Shown here: piece after piece, positions 31,466 through 31,566 of the stretch
Layout: every line of letters starts with the position of its first letter
Position numbering within the stretch: the first letter of the stretch is position 1
Assembly (NCBI GenBank): GCA_947085825.1
Contig: CAMTXX010000098.1
Location: 1 to 31,566 of the forward strand
Length of the DNA: 31,566 nucleotides
DNA from: JAOUFP01 sp947085825
GTDB lineage: Bacteria > Nitrospirota > Thermodesulfovibrionia > Thermodesulfovibrionales > UBA6898
Reading direction: 5' to 3'
Position numbers and translations under genes: made by a program
The notes under the pieces: model-generated
What the model saw: only the letters and a program-made list of their open reading frames with translations
Told to the model about the DNA's origin: nothing
The model's database searches: none

Positions 31466-31566
31466 TTACCCATAACCTGGGCTTCTGGACACAGCGGGTT
31501 TTAGCAGATGTGGGACGTACAACTCTGCCATATACTTCCACATGGCGGTAATATCATCAAGCCGCT
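31466..31566 (-). CDS. Possible C-terminal end of a gene entering from the right edge
   Basis: Thirty-two codons of minus frame (RLDDITAMWKYMAELYVPHL, then LKPAVSRSPGYG) end at a TAA. The residue mix is protein-like, but I do not recognise the family and no start is in the window. It could be a transposase tail or a chance frame. Confidence 0.3.
   Translation of the reverse strand, partial: RLDDITAMWKYMAELYVPHLLKPAVSRSPGYG

Overview
The window reads as a chromosomal contig from an anaerobic, moderate-GC bacterium. Closely spaced housekeeping genes are interrupted by mobile and repeat debris. The gene set is MglA/MglB, roadblock proteins, RemA/DUF370, a predicted selenocysteine-containing SelD, a tungsten-type aldehyde:ferredoxin oxidoreductase and a sigma-54 activator with a hybrid kinase. 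It suggests a Nitrospirota (Thermodesulfovibrionia-like) or deltaproteobacterial lineage. That placement is inference from gene content only.

Region 1 (1-3488) is accessory. A Y1/REP-type transposase runs off the left edge on the minus strand. Next comes a type II restriction-modification pair on the minus strand (endonuclease 1282-2061, beta-class DNA methyltransferase 315-1289). An attC-like hairpin site (300-359) overlaps the end of the methyltransferase gene. On the other side of the pair are an attI-like core (2130-2145), divergent promoters and a decayed integron integrase (2295-3192, one frameshift plus loss of the catalytic core). I read this as an integron remnant whose first cassette carries a whole restriction-modification system.

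Region 2 (3489-4583, minus strand) is an mglB-mglA polarity switch pair. Region 3 (4812-16418, plus strand) is a long run of core genes: yicC, remA-like, gmk, rpoZ, coaBC, a TPR protein, a second roadblock protein, aroQ, pepP-like, efp, accB, accC, thiE, a cysteine-rich 4Fe-4S protein and mnmA. Many of these overlap by 1-23 bases. Region 4 holds a secreted OB-fold protein (16478-17176, minus) divergent from hpt-queD-pmbA-AOR-class II aldolase (17404-22641).

Region 5 (22642-23845) is a scar zone: a transposase tail, a 118-bp terminal-inverted-repeat element, a higBA toxin-antitoxin pair and an IS1380-like transposase fragment. Region 6 (23846-31317) has an acyl-CoA dehydrogenase, a selD gene that reads through an in-frame TGA (25055-25057), a TauE/SafE permease, and a phosphorelay set: CHASE-PAS hybrid kinase, stand-alone HPt protein and sigma-54 response regulator. 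The right edge holds repeats and a possible partial gene.

The main points for a second look are the restriction-modification integron cassette, the selenoprotein SelD, three palindromic elements inserted in frame into protein-coding genes (mnmA once, the hybrid kinase twice), and several promoters placed so close to the start codon that leaderless mRNAs are predicted.
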